A stretch of 6,823 bases of DNA, taken from positions 1 to 6,823 of the forward strand of contig CANBTO010000275.1 of assembly GCA_947372405.1 (NCBI GenBank), written 5' to 3'. Source of the DNA: Verrucomicrobiaceae bacterium (GTDB lineage: Bacteria; Verrucomicrobiota; Verrucomicrobiae; Verrucomicrobiales; Akkermansiaceae). Positions 1-5,672 of the stretch are shown here, one piece after another. The position numbers and the translations under genes are program-made. How positions within the stretch are numbered: position 1 is the stretch's first letter; every line of letters begins with the position of its first letter. The notes beneath the pieces are model-generated. The model ran no database searches. It was not told the DNA's origin and saw only the letters and a list, made by a program, of their open reading frames with translations.

Positions 1-1
1 G

Positions 2-1096
2 CCGCATCTGGCTACTTTGCTAGAAATCGCCCGTGAAAAGGCTGACCTCTGGGGCTACGCCGACGAACCGTACGATGCGTTGTTAGAAGGTTTTGAGCGC
101 GCGACGAGCACCGCCGCCGTGGCCGGGTTGTTCGATGCGATGCGCCCCGCAGTCCGCGAAATCGCCGCGCTCGCAGTTGCGAATTCCGCCACCCACGCGC
201 CGGGTCTGCCGCCCGGTCCCTACCCGCTGACTGCCCAACAGAAGTTCAACGCACAGGTCGCGGCGGCGGTCGGCTTTGATTTCGAGGCGGGGCGGATCGA
301 CACGACGACGCATCCGTTCTGCACCACGCTCGGGCCGCGCGATGTGCGGCTGACCACCCGCTACGATGAGGCGGATTTCACCTCCTCGCTCTTCGGCGTG
401 CTGCATGAAACCGGCCACGGGCTGTATGAACAAGGCCTCCCATCTGCGGATTTCGGCCTGCCATCGGGTAGCTCGGTTTCGTTAGGCATCCATGAGTCGC
501 AATCCCGGCTGTGGGAAAATCATGTGGGTCGCTCGCGAACATTCTGGGAGAAATGGTATCCTGTTGCGCAGGAAATTTTCCCTCAGTTAAATAACTTCCC
601 CTTGGAAAAATTTCTCCGTTATCTGTGGCGGGCGGAGTTCTCGCCGATCCGCGTGGAGGCGGATGAGGCGACCTACGACTTGCACATTCTCCTCCGCTTC
701 GGGCTGGAGCGGCGGATGTTAGATGGCAGTCTCGCCGTTGCTGATGTGCCAGCGGCCTGGAATGAAAATTTCCGCGAGTTGTTCGGCTTCGCGCCACCGG
801 ATGACCGCCACGGATGCCTGCAGGATATTCATTGGTCGATGGGTGGGCTGGGTTATTTCGGAACTTACACGCTGGGCAACATCAACTCCGCCCAACTCTT
901 CGCCGCAGCTCGAAAAGATCCCGCCGTAGCCGCCGCTTGTGACCGCGCCGACTATCTGCCGCTGCTCGGCTGGCTGCGGCAAAACGTCCATGCCCATGGT
1001 GCTACGCTCGACCCTGCGGAGTTGATGCGCCAGGCCACCGGCGGCGCCCCTTCGACCGAGGCATATCTCACCCATCTCAAATCCCGCTATCTCTAA
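2..1096 (+). CDS. M32-family (Taq-type) metallocarboxypeptidase, 5'-truncated by window edge
   Basis: Zinc-dependent carboxypeptidase that removes C-terminal residues from peptides, probably cytoplasmic; no signal peptide can be judged because the N-terminus lies outside the window. The frame is open from base 2, so the TTG at 17 is an internal Leu, not the start. Numbering from that TTG, the M32 signatures are all present: a GRIDTTTHPF segment (92-101), the zinc motif HETGH (H130, E131, H134) inside HETGHGLYEQG, the third zinc ligand region HESQSRLWEN with E160, the RVEADEATYDLH block (212-223), and a C-terminal DIHWSMGGLGYFGTYTLGN block (270-288). Family members are about 500 residues long, so roughly 135-140 N-terminal residues are missing. 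It ends at TAA 1094-1096, only 4 bases before tmk, suggesting co-transcription. The family call is secure; substrate preference cannot be read. Confidence 0.95.
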   Translation, partial: PHLATLLEIAREKADLWGYADEPYDALLEGFERATSTAAVAGLFDAMRPAVREIAALAVANSATHAPGLPPGPYPLTAQQKFNAQVAAAVGFDFEAGRIDTTTHPFCTTLGPRDVRLTTRYDEADFTSSLFGVLHETGHGLYEQGLPSADFGLPSGSSVSLGIHESQSRLWENHVGRSRTFWEKWYPVAQEIFPQLNNFPLEKFLRYLWRAEFSPIRVEADEATYDLHILLRFGLERRMLDGSLAVADVPAAWNENFRELFGFAPPDDRHGCLQDIHWSMGGLGYFGTYTLGNINSAQLFAAARKDPAVAAACDRADYLPLLGWLRQNVHAHGATLDPAELMRQATGGAPSTEAYLTHLKSRYL

Positions 1097-1100
1097 CACC

Positions 1101-1697
1101 ATGCCGGACGGACTCTTCATTGTCATTGAGGGCATCGACGGCACCGGCAAATCTACCCAGGCGAGACGTCTGGGCGAGTGGTTCACCGCGCAAGGCCGCG
1201 AGGTGGTTCTCAGCCGTGAGCCAACCGATGGCCCATGGGGGAAAAAAGTCCGTGAGTCCGCCGCCACCGGACGACTCTCACCCACGGATGAACTGGAGTA
1301 TTTTCTCAACGACCGCCGCCAGCATGTGGCGGAAGTGATCGCGCCCGCGCTGGCCGCCGGCAAGGTTGTGATTCTCGACCGCTACTATTTCTCGACGATG
1401 GCCTATCAGGGCGCGCGTGGTTTCGATCCAGCAGAAATCAGGCGGAAAAACGAAGCCTTCGCCCCGGTGCCCGATTTACTCATCCTCATGGATTTGGAGG
1501 TGGATGCCGCGCTTCAACGAATCGGTGTGCGAGGCGACACGGCCAACGAATTCGAAAAGCGCGAAAACCTGGAACGCTGCCGGGAAATTTTCCTCGCCCT
1601 CAAGAATGAACCCTTCGTGCGGGTGATCGGCTGTCAGGGCAGTCTCGACGAAGTCGCGCTGAAGGTGCGCGCAGTGGTCGATGAGCTTGCGATCTAG
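1101..1697 (+). CDS. tmk: Thymidylate kinase (dTMP kinase)
   Basis: Phosphorylates dTMP to dTDP with ATP in dTTP synthesis; cytoplasmic. The protein has 198 residues, near the usual 200-215. A P-loop, GIDGTGKST, lies at 11-19. An REPTDGPWG segment (39-47) stands where many homologues have REPGGT. The DRYYFSTMAYQGARG block (93-107) contains the conserved DR[YF] of the dTMP site. PDLLILMDLEVDAALQRI (124-141) is the strand and helix leading to the lid, and the lid region carries R140, R144 and the charged stretch EFEKRENL (150-157). The ATG at 1101 fits the usual N-terminus, placing the P-loop ten residues in. There is no clear Shine-Dalgarno upstream (the preceding bases are CTCTAACACC), so translation may depend on coupling to the M32 gene, which stops 4 bases earlier. 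The gene is complete, with TAG at 1695-1697. Confidence 0.95.
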   Translation: MPDGLFIVIEGIDGTGKSTQARRLGEWFTAQGREVVLSREPTDGPWGKKVRESAATGRLSPTDELEYFLNDRRQHVAEVIAPALAAGKVVILDRYYFSTMAYQGARGFDPAEIRRKNEAFAPVPDLLILMDLEVDAALQRIGVRGDTANEFEKRENLERCREIFLALKNEPFVRVIGCQGSLDEVALKVRAVVDELAI

Positions 1698-1784
1698 CAG
1701 ACTCTCAACTGCGTGCGTTTTGCATCTATAAGCGCGATTTGCAATGCTTCGCTGGCCCGTCCGGCGTCATCCTAGAAGTGTTTA

Positions 1785-1801
1785 TCTCTGATTTTCAGAG
1801 A
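1785..1801. repeat. Perfect 7-bp hairpin with 3-base loop
   Basis: TCTCTGA, loop TTT, then TCAGAGA: a perfect inverted repeat 88 bases after the tmk stop. Neither strand has a T-tract right after the stem, so it is not a textbook intrinsic terminator. It could be a weak 3' end of the tmk transcript, an operator-like palindrome, or chance. Confidence 0.35.
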
Positions 1802-1863
1802 GTTATGCCTGTTCATTTCAGTTGGTATCCACCCTGCGAAAGTGACTTGTAGCAAGCGCTCAC

Positions 1864-1890
1864 GGGAACACGCCGGGTTTCCGTAAGTCA
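1864..1890 (+). promoter_or_regulatory. Possible ECF-sigma-type promoter for the small membrane-protein genes
   Basis: GGGAAC (1864-1869) resembles the GGAAC -35 element read by many extracytoplasmic-function sigma factors. GTCA (1887-1890) follows after 17 bases and could be the -10 core. The position, about 30 bases before the DUF1328 start, leaves room for a short leader. The match was made by eye in a single place and such short elements recur by chance, so this is only a candidate. A stress-linked sigma factor would suit the DUF1328 and DUF883-like genes behind it. Confidence 0.25.
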
Positions 1891-1891
1891 C

Positions 1892-1901
1892 ATTCAACGC
1901 C
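1892..1901 (+). repeat. 10-base leader repeat, copy 1
   Basis: ATTCAACGCC followed by three bases (GGT) and an ATG at 1905. The identical 10-mer at 2107-2116 stands exactly 3 bases before the ATG of the next gene. Copy 1 precedes a three-codon ORF, not the DUF1328 start itself. Confidence 0.5.
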
Positions 1902-1904
1902 GGT

Positions 1905-1916
1905 ATGGAAAAATAA
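1905..1916 (+). other. Three-codon upstream ORF (Met-Glu-Lys-stop)
   Basis: ATG GAA AAA TAA ends 4 bases before the DUF1328 ATG. It might be a minimal leader ORF influencing initiation at 1921, or it may simply form the weak GGA-containing ribosome-binding stretch of that gene. Nothing shows that it is translated. Confidence 0.15.
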
Positions 1917-1920
1917 AATT

Positions 1921-2091
1921 ATGTTAAGTTGGTCACTCACATTTCTCATCCTAGCCATCATCGCAGGGATTCTCGGCTTCGCCGGCATTGCTGGTGCGGC
2001 AGCAGGCATCGCGAAGATTCTTTTCATCGTGTTCATCGTGCTGTTGATCGTATCCGCATTATCCAGAGCACTGCGCGGCAACAATCCGTAA
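1921..2091 (+). CDS. DUF1328 / YtjA-like small membrane protein
   Basis: A 56-residue, very hydrophobic protein beginning [16 protein letters not shown]. It matches the DUF1328 (UPF0391, E. coli YtjA) pattern closely: an N-terminal M-x-x-W, a first membrane helix, the small-residue block [16 protein letters not shown] (18-33), a second membrane helix (about 33-48, [16 protein letters not shown]), and a short basic tail (SRALRGNNP). Family members are typically 50-60 residues, so it is complete. The predicted form is two short inner-membrane helices joined by the Gly/Ala-rich turn. The family's biochemical role is not known; it is commonly found near stress and envelope genes. The ATG at 1921 has only a weak GGA at 1907-1909 upstream. 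It lies 28 bases before the next gene and is probably co-transcribed with it. Its short length makes it easy for automatic annotation to miss. Confidence 0.9.
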   Translation: MLSWSLTFLILAIIAGILGFAGIAGAAAGIAKILFIVFIVLLIVSALSRALRGNNP

Positions 2092-2106
2092 AACCACCTA
2101 ACACTA

Positions 2107-2116
2107 ATTCAACGCC
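2107..2116 (+). repeat. 10-base leader repeat, copy 2
   Basis: ATTCAACGCC, then ATC, then the ATG at 2120. It is identical to 1892-1901 and keeps the same 3-base distance to an ATG. It occupies the place where a Shine-Dalgarno would be expected, and none is visible. Confidence 0.5.
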
Positions 2117-2119
2117 ATC

Positions 2120-2476
2120 ATGAACTCCACATTATTCAACGACCGTCGCACCACTGGACTGCTCAATCGCGTCCGCGAGGATGTATCACATTTGCGGAAT
2201 GACATCAGTAGTCTGGTATCCCACACCACCAAAGAAACGTTGCCTAACAGCGCCCGTGATCTGGCCGATCAGGCGAAACACCAACGTGCGCTCGGCAGTG
2301 CCTATGCTGCCTCGCGCTTCCGCGACTTCCGCAGTTACCCACCGCGCCAATCGGTCGGCTGGGTCGGGGCTGCGGTCGTCGCGGGCTTGCTGGGTTATGG
2401 AATATACGCGCTTCTCCGTTCTAACTGCTGCAACAACCGTCTGCCGATTGATAATGCGGACGACGAATCCCATTGA
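2120..2476 (+). CDS. Single-pass membrane protein, DUF883 (ElaB/YqjD)-like
   Basis: A 118-residue protein of unproven function. Residues 12-58 form a polar, heptad-like helical stretch (LLNRVREDVSHLRNDISSLV and onward) with no signal peptide. A basic, proline-containing neck follows (RFRDFRSYPPRQ, 66-77), then one membrane segment at about 79-99 (VGWVGAAVVAGLLGYGIYALL). The tail SNCCNNRLPIDNADDESH holds two adjacent Cys and is acidic at the end. A long soluble helix, a PxxQSVG neck and a Gly-rich C-terminal anchor are the layout of DUF883 proteins such as ElaB and YqjD, which tether to the inner membrane and bind ribosomes in stationary phase. The 18-residue tail after the anchor is longer than usual there. 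Resemblance is by architecture and the neck motif only. The ATG at 2120 lacks a Shine-Dalgarno, and the stop is TGA 2474-2476. Confidence 0.75.
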   Translation: MNSTLFNDRRTTGLLNRVREDVSHLRNDISSLVSHTTKETLPNSARDLADQAKHQRALGSAYAASRFRDFRSYPPRQSVGWVGAAVVAGLLGYGIYALLRSNCCNNRLPIDNADDESH

Positions 2477-2499
2477 AATCGCTCCAATATCTAACGCAT

Positions 2500-2516
2500 G
2501 AGGAACGCGTGTCCTC
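2500..2516. terminator. Weak candidate bidirectional terminator between convergent genes
   Basis: GAGGA (2500-2504) and TCCTC (2512-2516) can pair around a 7-base loop (ACGCGTG) that itself contains the palindrome ACGCGT. It sits in the 51-base gap between two converging stop codons, where a shared terminator is expected. The stem is only 5 bp and neither side has a T-run, so the structure is weak. Confidence 0.2.
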
Positions 2517-2527
2517 GATTCACATCA

Positions 2528-4315
2528 TCAAATAGACCACTTCGGACGCTCGGTTTCGAAAGCCATGACGGCTCCGCTCAAGGGATGTTGGAACGAAAGT
2601 TTCCATGCATGTAGTTGGAGTGGCGGGGCTTCGGGATCGAGCGTTTGCGTTTCACCGATGCGGTGGTCCGAGAGGTAAGCGGGATCGCCGACGACCGGGA
2701 GGCCGAGCTGCCAGAGGTGGACACGGATTTGGTTAGTTCGACCCGTGCCAAGCTTCGCATCTAACAAAGTCGTGCCGTCCGGGCAACGTTCGCTGACTTG
2801 GAAATCCGTTCGTGAGGGCAGGCCATCAAGCTCATCGATCAGCCGGGTGCCCATCACATCCGGTTCGGCGGAAATCGGCACCTCGGAGAAAAACGTGTCT
2901 TGCACGGGATGGCCGAGGGCGCGCACCAGATAGCGTTTATCCACTGTGCCCTCAAGGAATTGGCGCTGAAGCAAGCGACAGAAATGGCGGGTCCGCGCGA
3001 ACACGACGAGGCCCGTGGTGTTCGCATCCAGCCGATGCACCGGGCGCGGATACTTGGGGGCATAGACTTGATTGAGGATGAATTGCAGGGTGTTGCGGTG
3101 AAATCGCCCGCTCGGATGCATCGGCAGCGGGGCGGGTTTTTGGATCACCAGAATTGCCTCGTCTTCGTAAAGCACCCGGATATCCGCAGCCACGGGCGGC
3201 TCGATGGCGGGCGGGAAAATTTGCACCACGCGCTCGCCACCGCGCACGATATGGTCCTTGTCACGCACGGTGGCGCCGTAGTTTTCGAAGCGCCCGGCCG
3301 CGCAACGGGCCGCCCATTCCTCGGGTGGGATTTGTGGAAAAATCCCGACCAGTGATTCTAATAATGTCCGCCCTTCATAAGCCGCCGGGATGTTGATCGG
3401 CCGCCGATTTTCTAACATTAACGAGCCGGGCAAGGGCTGAGTAGCCTTGGCCAGCGCTGCGTGCAACACACTGATTCTTTCCGCCATGCGTTCCGGCGCG
3501 CTCTTGAAACAATGCGGACAACTCACGCCCTCGACATGCCGTGGGTCTTCCTGATCGGCGGTGTCCAAGGGGGCTTGGCAGGCGAAACAAACCGCGAAGT
3601 TGGATTCCCGCAAGCCGGGGTCCACGCCTACGCGCTGGTCGAAGACGAAGCACTCGCCATCATAGTGATCGCCGCCACATTCCTCGAAGTACTTGAGGAT
3701 ACCACCATCGAGCTGATAGATGTTTTTAAAGCCTTCCTGCTCCATGAACGGTCCGGCCTTTTCGCAACGGATACCGCCGGTGCAGAACATGACGACCGGC
3801 TGGTCCTTGAGCGCTGGGGACAATTTTCTAACTGCATCCGGAAATTCGCGGAAGGTGTTGATGTGCGGGATGAGCGCGCCCTTGAAGGTGCCGAGCTGCA
3901 CCTCGTAGTCGTTGCGCGTATCGAGCAAGGTGACCGGGCGGCCCTCGTCGAGCCAACGCTTCAACTCAGCGGCGGCGATCTTCGGCGAGGTATAGTCCGC
4001 TGGTCGGATACTCTCCATGCCGAAGGAGATGATTTCCTTTTTCACCCGCACCAACATGCGATTGAACGGCTGCTTGTCGCTGATGCTGACCTTGGGTTCC
4101 AAGGCTTCGAGGCCCGGGATCTGGCGCAGTTTATTCAACAGCAAATCGATAGCATCCGCCTCACCGGCGACGAAGAGGTTGATCCCCTCCGTGCTCAAAA
4201 GGATGGTTCCCTTGAGGTTCCAAGCCTTGCAAAACGCGGTCAGCTCCTCGCGCAAGTCCTTGAGACCCGTGAGCGCGGCGAAGCGGTAGGTGGAGATGTT
4301 CGTGACGGCAGACAC
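2528..4315 (-). CDS. trhO: Fusion protein: TrhO/YceA-type rhodanese (tRNA U34 hydroxylase family) + RluA-family pseudouridine synthase
   Basis: A single 595-residue frame holding two RNA-modification enzymes. Residues 1-95 are the TrhO N-terminal domain (NISTYRFAAL; STEGINLFVAG at 41-51). Residues about 112-215 are the rhodanese domain with CTGGIRCEKAGPF, whose C178 is the expected catalytic Cys. C243, C246, C266 and C269 form CxxC pairs for zinc. TrhO makes 5-hydroxyuridine at tRNA position 34 using oxygen. From about 300 the protein is RluA-like: a degenerate S4-like region (303-368, ending in VRGGERVVQIFPP), then the synthase domain with HRLDANTTGL (catalytic D430), DKRYLVRALG (459-468) and GRTNQIRVHL (525-534). 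RluA-type enzymes isomerise uridine in rRNA or tRNA. The GTG at 4313-4315 is the only sensible start, since an in-frame TGA lies four codons upstream. It follows the DUF1501 gene by 44 bases on the same strand. Both domain calls are firm; joint function and RNA substrates are inferred. Confidence 0.92.
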   Translation of the reverse strand: MSAVTNISTYRFAALTGLKDLREELTAFCKAWNLKGTILLSTEGINLFVAGEADAIDLLLNKLRQIPGLEALEPKVSISDKQPFNRMLVRVKKEIISFGMESIRPADYTSPKIAAAELKRWLDEGRPVTLLDTRNDYEVQLGTFKGALIPHINTFREFPDAVRKLSPALKDQPVVMFCTGGIRCEKAGPFMEQEGFKNIYQLDGGILKYFEECGGDHYDGECFVFDQRVGVDPGLRESNFAVCFACQAPLDTADQEDPRHVEGVSCPHCFKSAPERMAERISVLHAALAKATQPLPGSLMLENRRPINIPAAYEGRTLLESLVGIFPQIPPEEWAARCAAGRFENYGATVRDKDHIVRGGERVVQIFPPAIEPPVAADIRVLYEDEAILVIQKPAPLPMHPSGRFHRNTLQFILNQVYAPKYPRPVHRLDANTTGLVVFARTRHFCRLLQRQFLEGTVDKRYLVRALGHPVQDTFFSEVPISAEPDVMGTRLIDELDGLPSRTDFQVSERCPDGTTLLDAKLGTGRTNQIRVHLWQLGLPVVGDPAYLSDHRIGETQTLDPEAPPLQLHAWKLSFQHPLSGAVMAFETERPKWSI

Positions 4316-4355
4316 GCTTGGAAATCACCACGGGCTAGAGGAAACTGCAAGCGTG
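4313..4355 (-). repeat. 8-bp inverted repeat enclosing the leader of the trhO fusion gene
   Basis: Read on the minus strand, CACGCTTG (4355-4348) is followed 27 bases later by its exact reverse complement CAAGCGTG (4320-4313). The last three bases of the second arm are the GTG start codon of the fusion gene, and the first arm begins 4 bases after the DUF1501 stop. In mRNA, pairing would bury the start codon. It lacks a T-run, so it is not a standard terminator. A chance origin is quite possible at this length. Confidence 0.35.
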
Positions 4356-4359
4356 AGCA

Positions 4360-5658
4360 TCACCCGAAGAGCGCCGCAACGGGGACGCCTTTATCGGCGA
4401 TTTTGAAGGGGCGTTTTGATGGCGACATGACCACGGTGTCGTAAGGAAGCGAGAGCGCGTGGGCGATGGTGGCGTTGAAATCCTGGACGCTGACGAGGCC
4501 GTCCTTCACCTTGTTGCCCGCCGGATCGGTGCTGCCGTATTTCATGCCGCCTTTGATACCGCCGCCGGCAAGGAGGCAGGAAAATGCCTCGGGGTGGTGA
4601 TCACGACCGTCTTTGTGCTCGGCGTTGAGGGTCGGCGTGCGGCCGAATTCGGTGGCGACGACCACGAGCGTGTCCTTGAGTTTTCCCGATTTTTCCAGAT
4701 CCGTGATGAGAGCGGCATAGGCTTGGTCGAACTCTAGGCAACGACCCGCGACACCGGTGAAATTGTCATAATGGGTATCCCAACCGCCGAGCTGGACCTC
4801 AATGAAACGCACGCCATTTTCCACCAAGCGGCGGGCTAACAGACAACCTTGGGCGAAGCGGCCTTTGCCGTAGAGTTCGCGGGTGGCCTCGGGTTCTTGT
4901 TGGAGATCGAAGGCTTTGAGATCCTTGGAATTCATCAGCGTGATGGCTTCCCGATAGAGTTCCTCATAAGCTTTCACGTCCGCATTCGCATAGCGGTCGT
5001 GGAACTGGCGGTTCAGCTTGTCGGCGAGTGTTAGGCGTCGCTCGAAATCCTGCTGGCTCACTTCATCGGCGCGGTGGGAGTCCTGGAGTCCTTGGTCCGG
5101 GCTACCGATGAGGGCGGCGGAAAATTTAGCACCCAGAAACCCGCCGCCCGTGAATTCGGGGGCGCTGTCCACTGCGATGAAGCCCGGCAGTTCCGGATGA
5201 ATGCGGCCGCCGAGACGCAGCACCCACGAACCGAGCGCGGGGTGCTTGATCGTCCCACGCGAGTTATAGCTAGTGTGCATGATATAGGAACCTTGTTCGT
5301 GGGCACCTTGGGTCGAGTTCATTGAGTTAATGACACAAACCTTATCCATCACTGCGGCGGTTTTCTTTAGATAGTGACCGACCATCACGCCATCCGCTTT
5401 GGTGGGAATCGTCTCGGTGCTGCCCATCACATCCTTTTTCTTCGGCTTCGGATCGAAAGTGTCCACATGACTCATGCCGCCGGACATGTAGAGATAGATA
5501 ACGCTCTTCGCCGTGCCGCCCTTGGCAGCGGTGGCAGGCGCGGCCTCTGCCAAGGTGCCGCCTAACATGGGAAAAAGATGCACCCCGAGATAGGCGCGGG
5601 CCGCGTTTGAGACGAACCGCCTGCGGGTGAGTTCGTCAGCTTTTAGCAAAGGGTTCAC
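4360..5658 (-). CDS. DUF1501 protein, Tat-exported, alkaline-phosphatase/sulfatase-like fold
   Basis: A 432-residue protein of the DUF1501 family, abundant in Planctomycetota and Verrucomicrobiota. The start is taken as GTG 5656-5658, giving VNPLLKADELTRRRFVSNAA. This puts the twin-arginine motif TRRRFVS at 11-17, ahead of a hydrophobic stretch and LAEA (36-39), a likely Tat signal. A farther ATG at 5769 would add 37 unrelated residues and overlap the upstream gene by 97 bases. Family blocks visible: YMSGGMSHVDTFDPKP (57-72), GGWDTHYDNF (291-300), ATEFGRTPTLN (335-345), GRDHHPEAFSCLLAGGGIKGG (351-371) and a closing SKRPFKIADKGVPV. The conserved Asp, His and Glu in these blocks resemble the metal sites of the alkaline-phosphatase superfamily; the substrate is unknown. 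It lies 14 bases after the DUF1553 gene with no Shine-Dalgarno, suggesting translational coupling. Export to the periplasm is inferred from the Tat motif. Confidence 0.9.
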   Translation of the reverse strand: MNPLLKADELTRRRFVSNAARAYLGVHLFPMLGGTLAEAAPATAAKGGTAKSVIYLYMSGGMSHVDTFDPKPKKKDVMGSTETIPTKADGVMVGHYLKKTAAVMDKVCVINSMNSTQGAHEQGSYIMHTSYNSRGTIKHPALGSWVLRLGGRIHPELPGFIAVDSAPEFTGGGFLGAKFSAALIGSPDQGLQDSHRADEVSQQDFERRLTLADKLNRQFHDRYANADVKAYEELYREAITLMNSKDLKAFDLQQEPEATRELYGKGRFAQGCLLARRLVENGVRFIEVQLGGWDTHYDNFTGVAGRCLEFDQAYAALITDLEKSGKLKDTLVVVATEFGRTPTLNAEHKDGRDHHPEAFSCLLAGGGIKGGMKYGSTDPAGNKVKDGLVSVQDFNATIAHALSLPYDTVVMSPSKRPFKIADKGVPVAALFG

Positions 5659-5672
5659 GGGAGTTATGGGTT

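Larger units (their letters stand above)
1698..1920. other. Intergenic spacer between tmk and the DUF1328 gene
   Basis: This 223-base spacer has no convincing open frame other than a three-codon ORF near its right end. It contains a perfect 7-bp hairpin (1785-1801), an interrupted inverted repeat (GTGACTTG at 1842-1849 against CAAG at 1853-1856 and TCAC at 1860-1863), an ECF-like promoter candidate (1864-1890), and an A-rich stretch just before the next start. A TATAAG at 1727-1732 has no acceptable -35 partner. The spacer probably separates the housekeeping pair from an independently transcribed small membrane-protein unit. Confidence 0.6.

Noticed and set aside
17..19. TTG as a genuine start of the M32 gene
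   Set aside because: The frame stays open to the left edge and the M32 family has well over 100 further N-terminal residues, so the gene is cut by the window, not short.
1727..1732. TATAAG as a sigma-70 -10 element downstream of tmk
   Set aside because: The bases 17 positions upstream (CTCAAC) do not resemble TTGACA and there is no extended -10 TG.
1860..2084. Minus-strand 74-codon frame across the DUF1328 gene
   Set aside because: Its Met/Ala/Pro-rich composition is the mirror of the hydrophobic DUF1328 gene, which has clear family similarity on the plus strand.
3461..4444. A 327-codon open frame on the plus strand opposite the trhO fusion gene
   Set aside because: It is fully antisense to recognised TrhO coding sequence and runs into the DUF1501 end. 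It shows no family motif and has the composition expected of a complement frame in GC-rich DNA.
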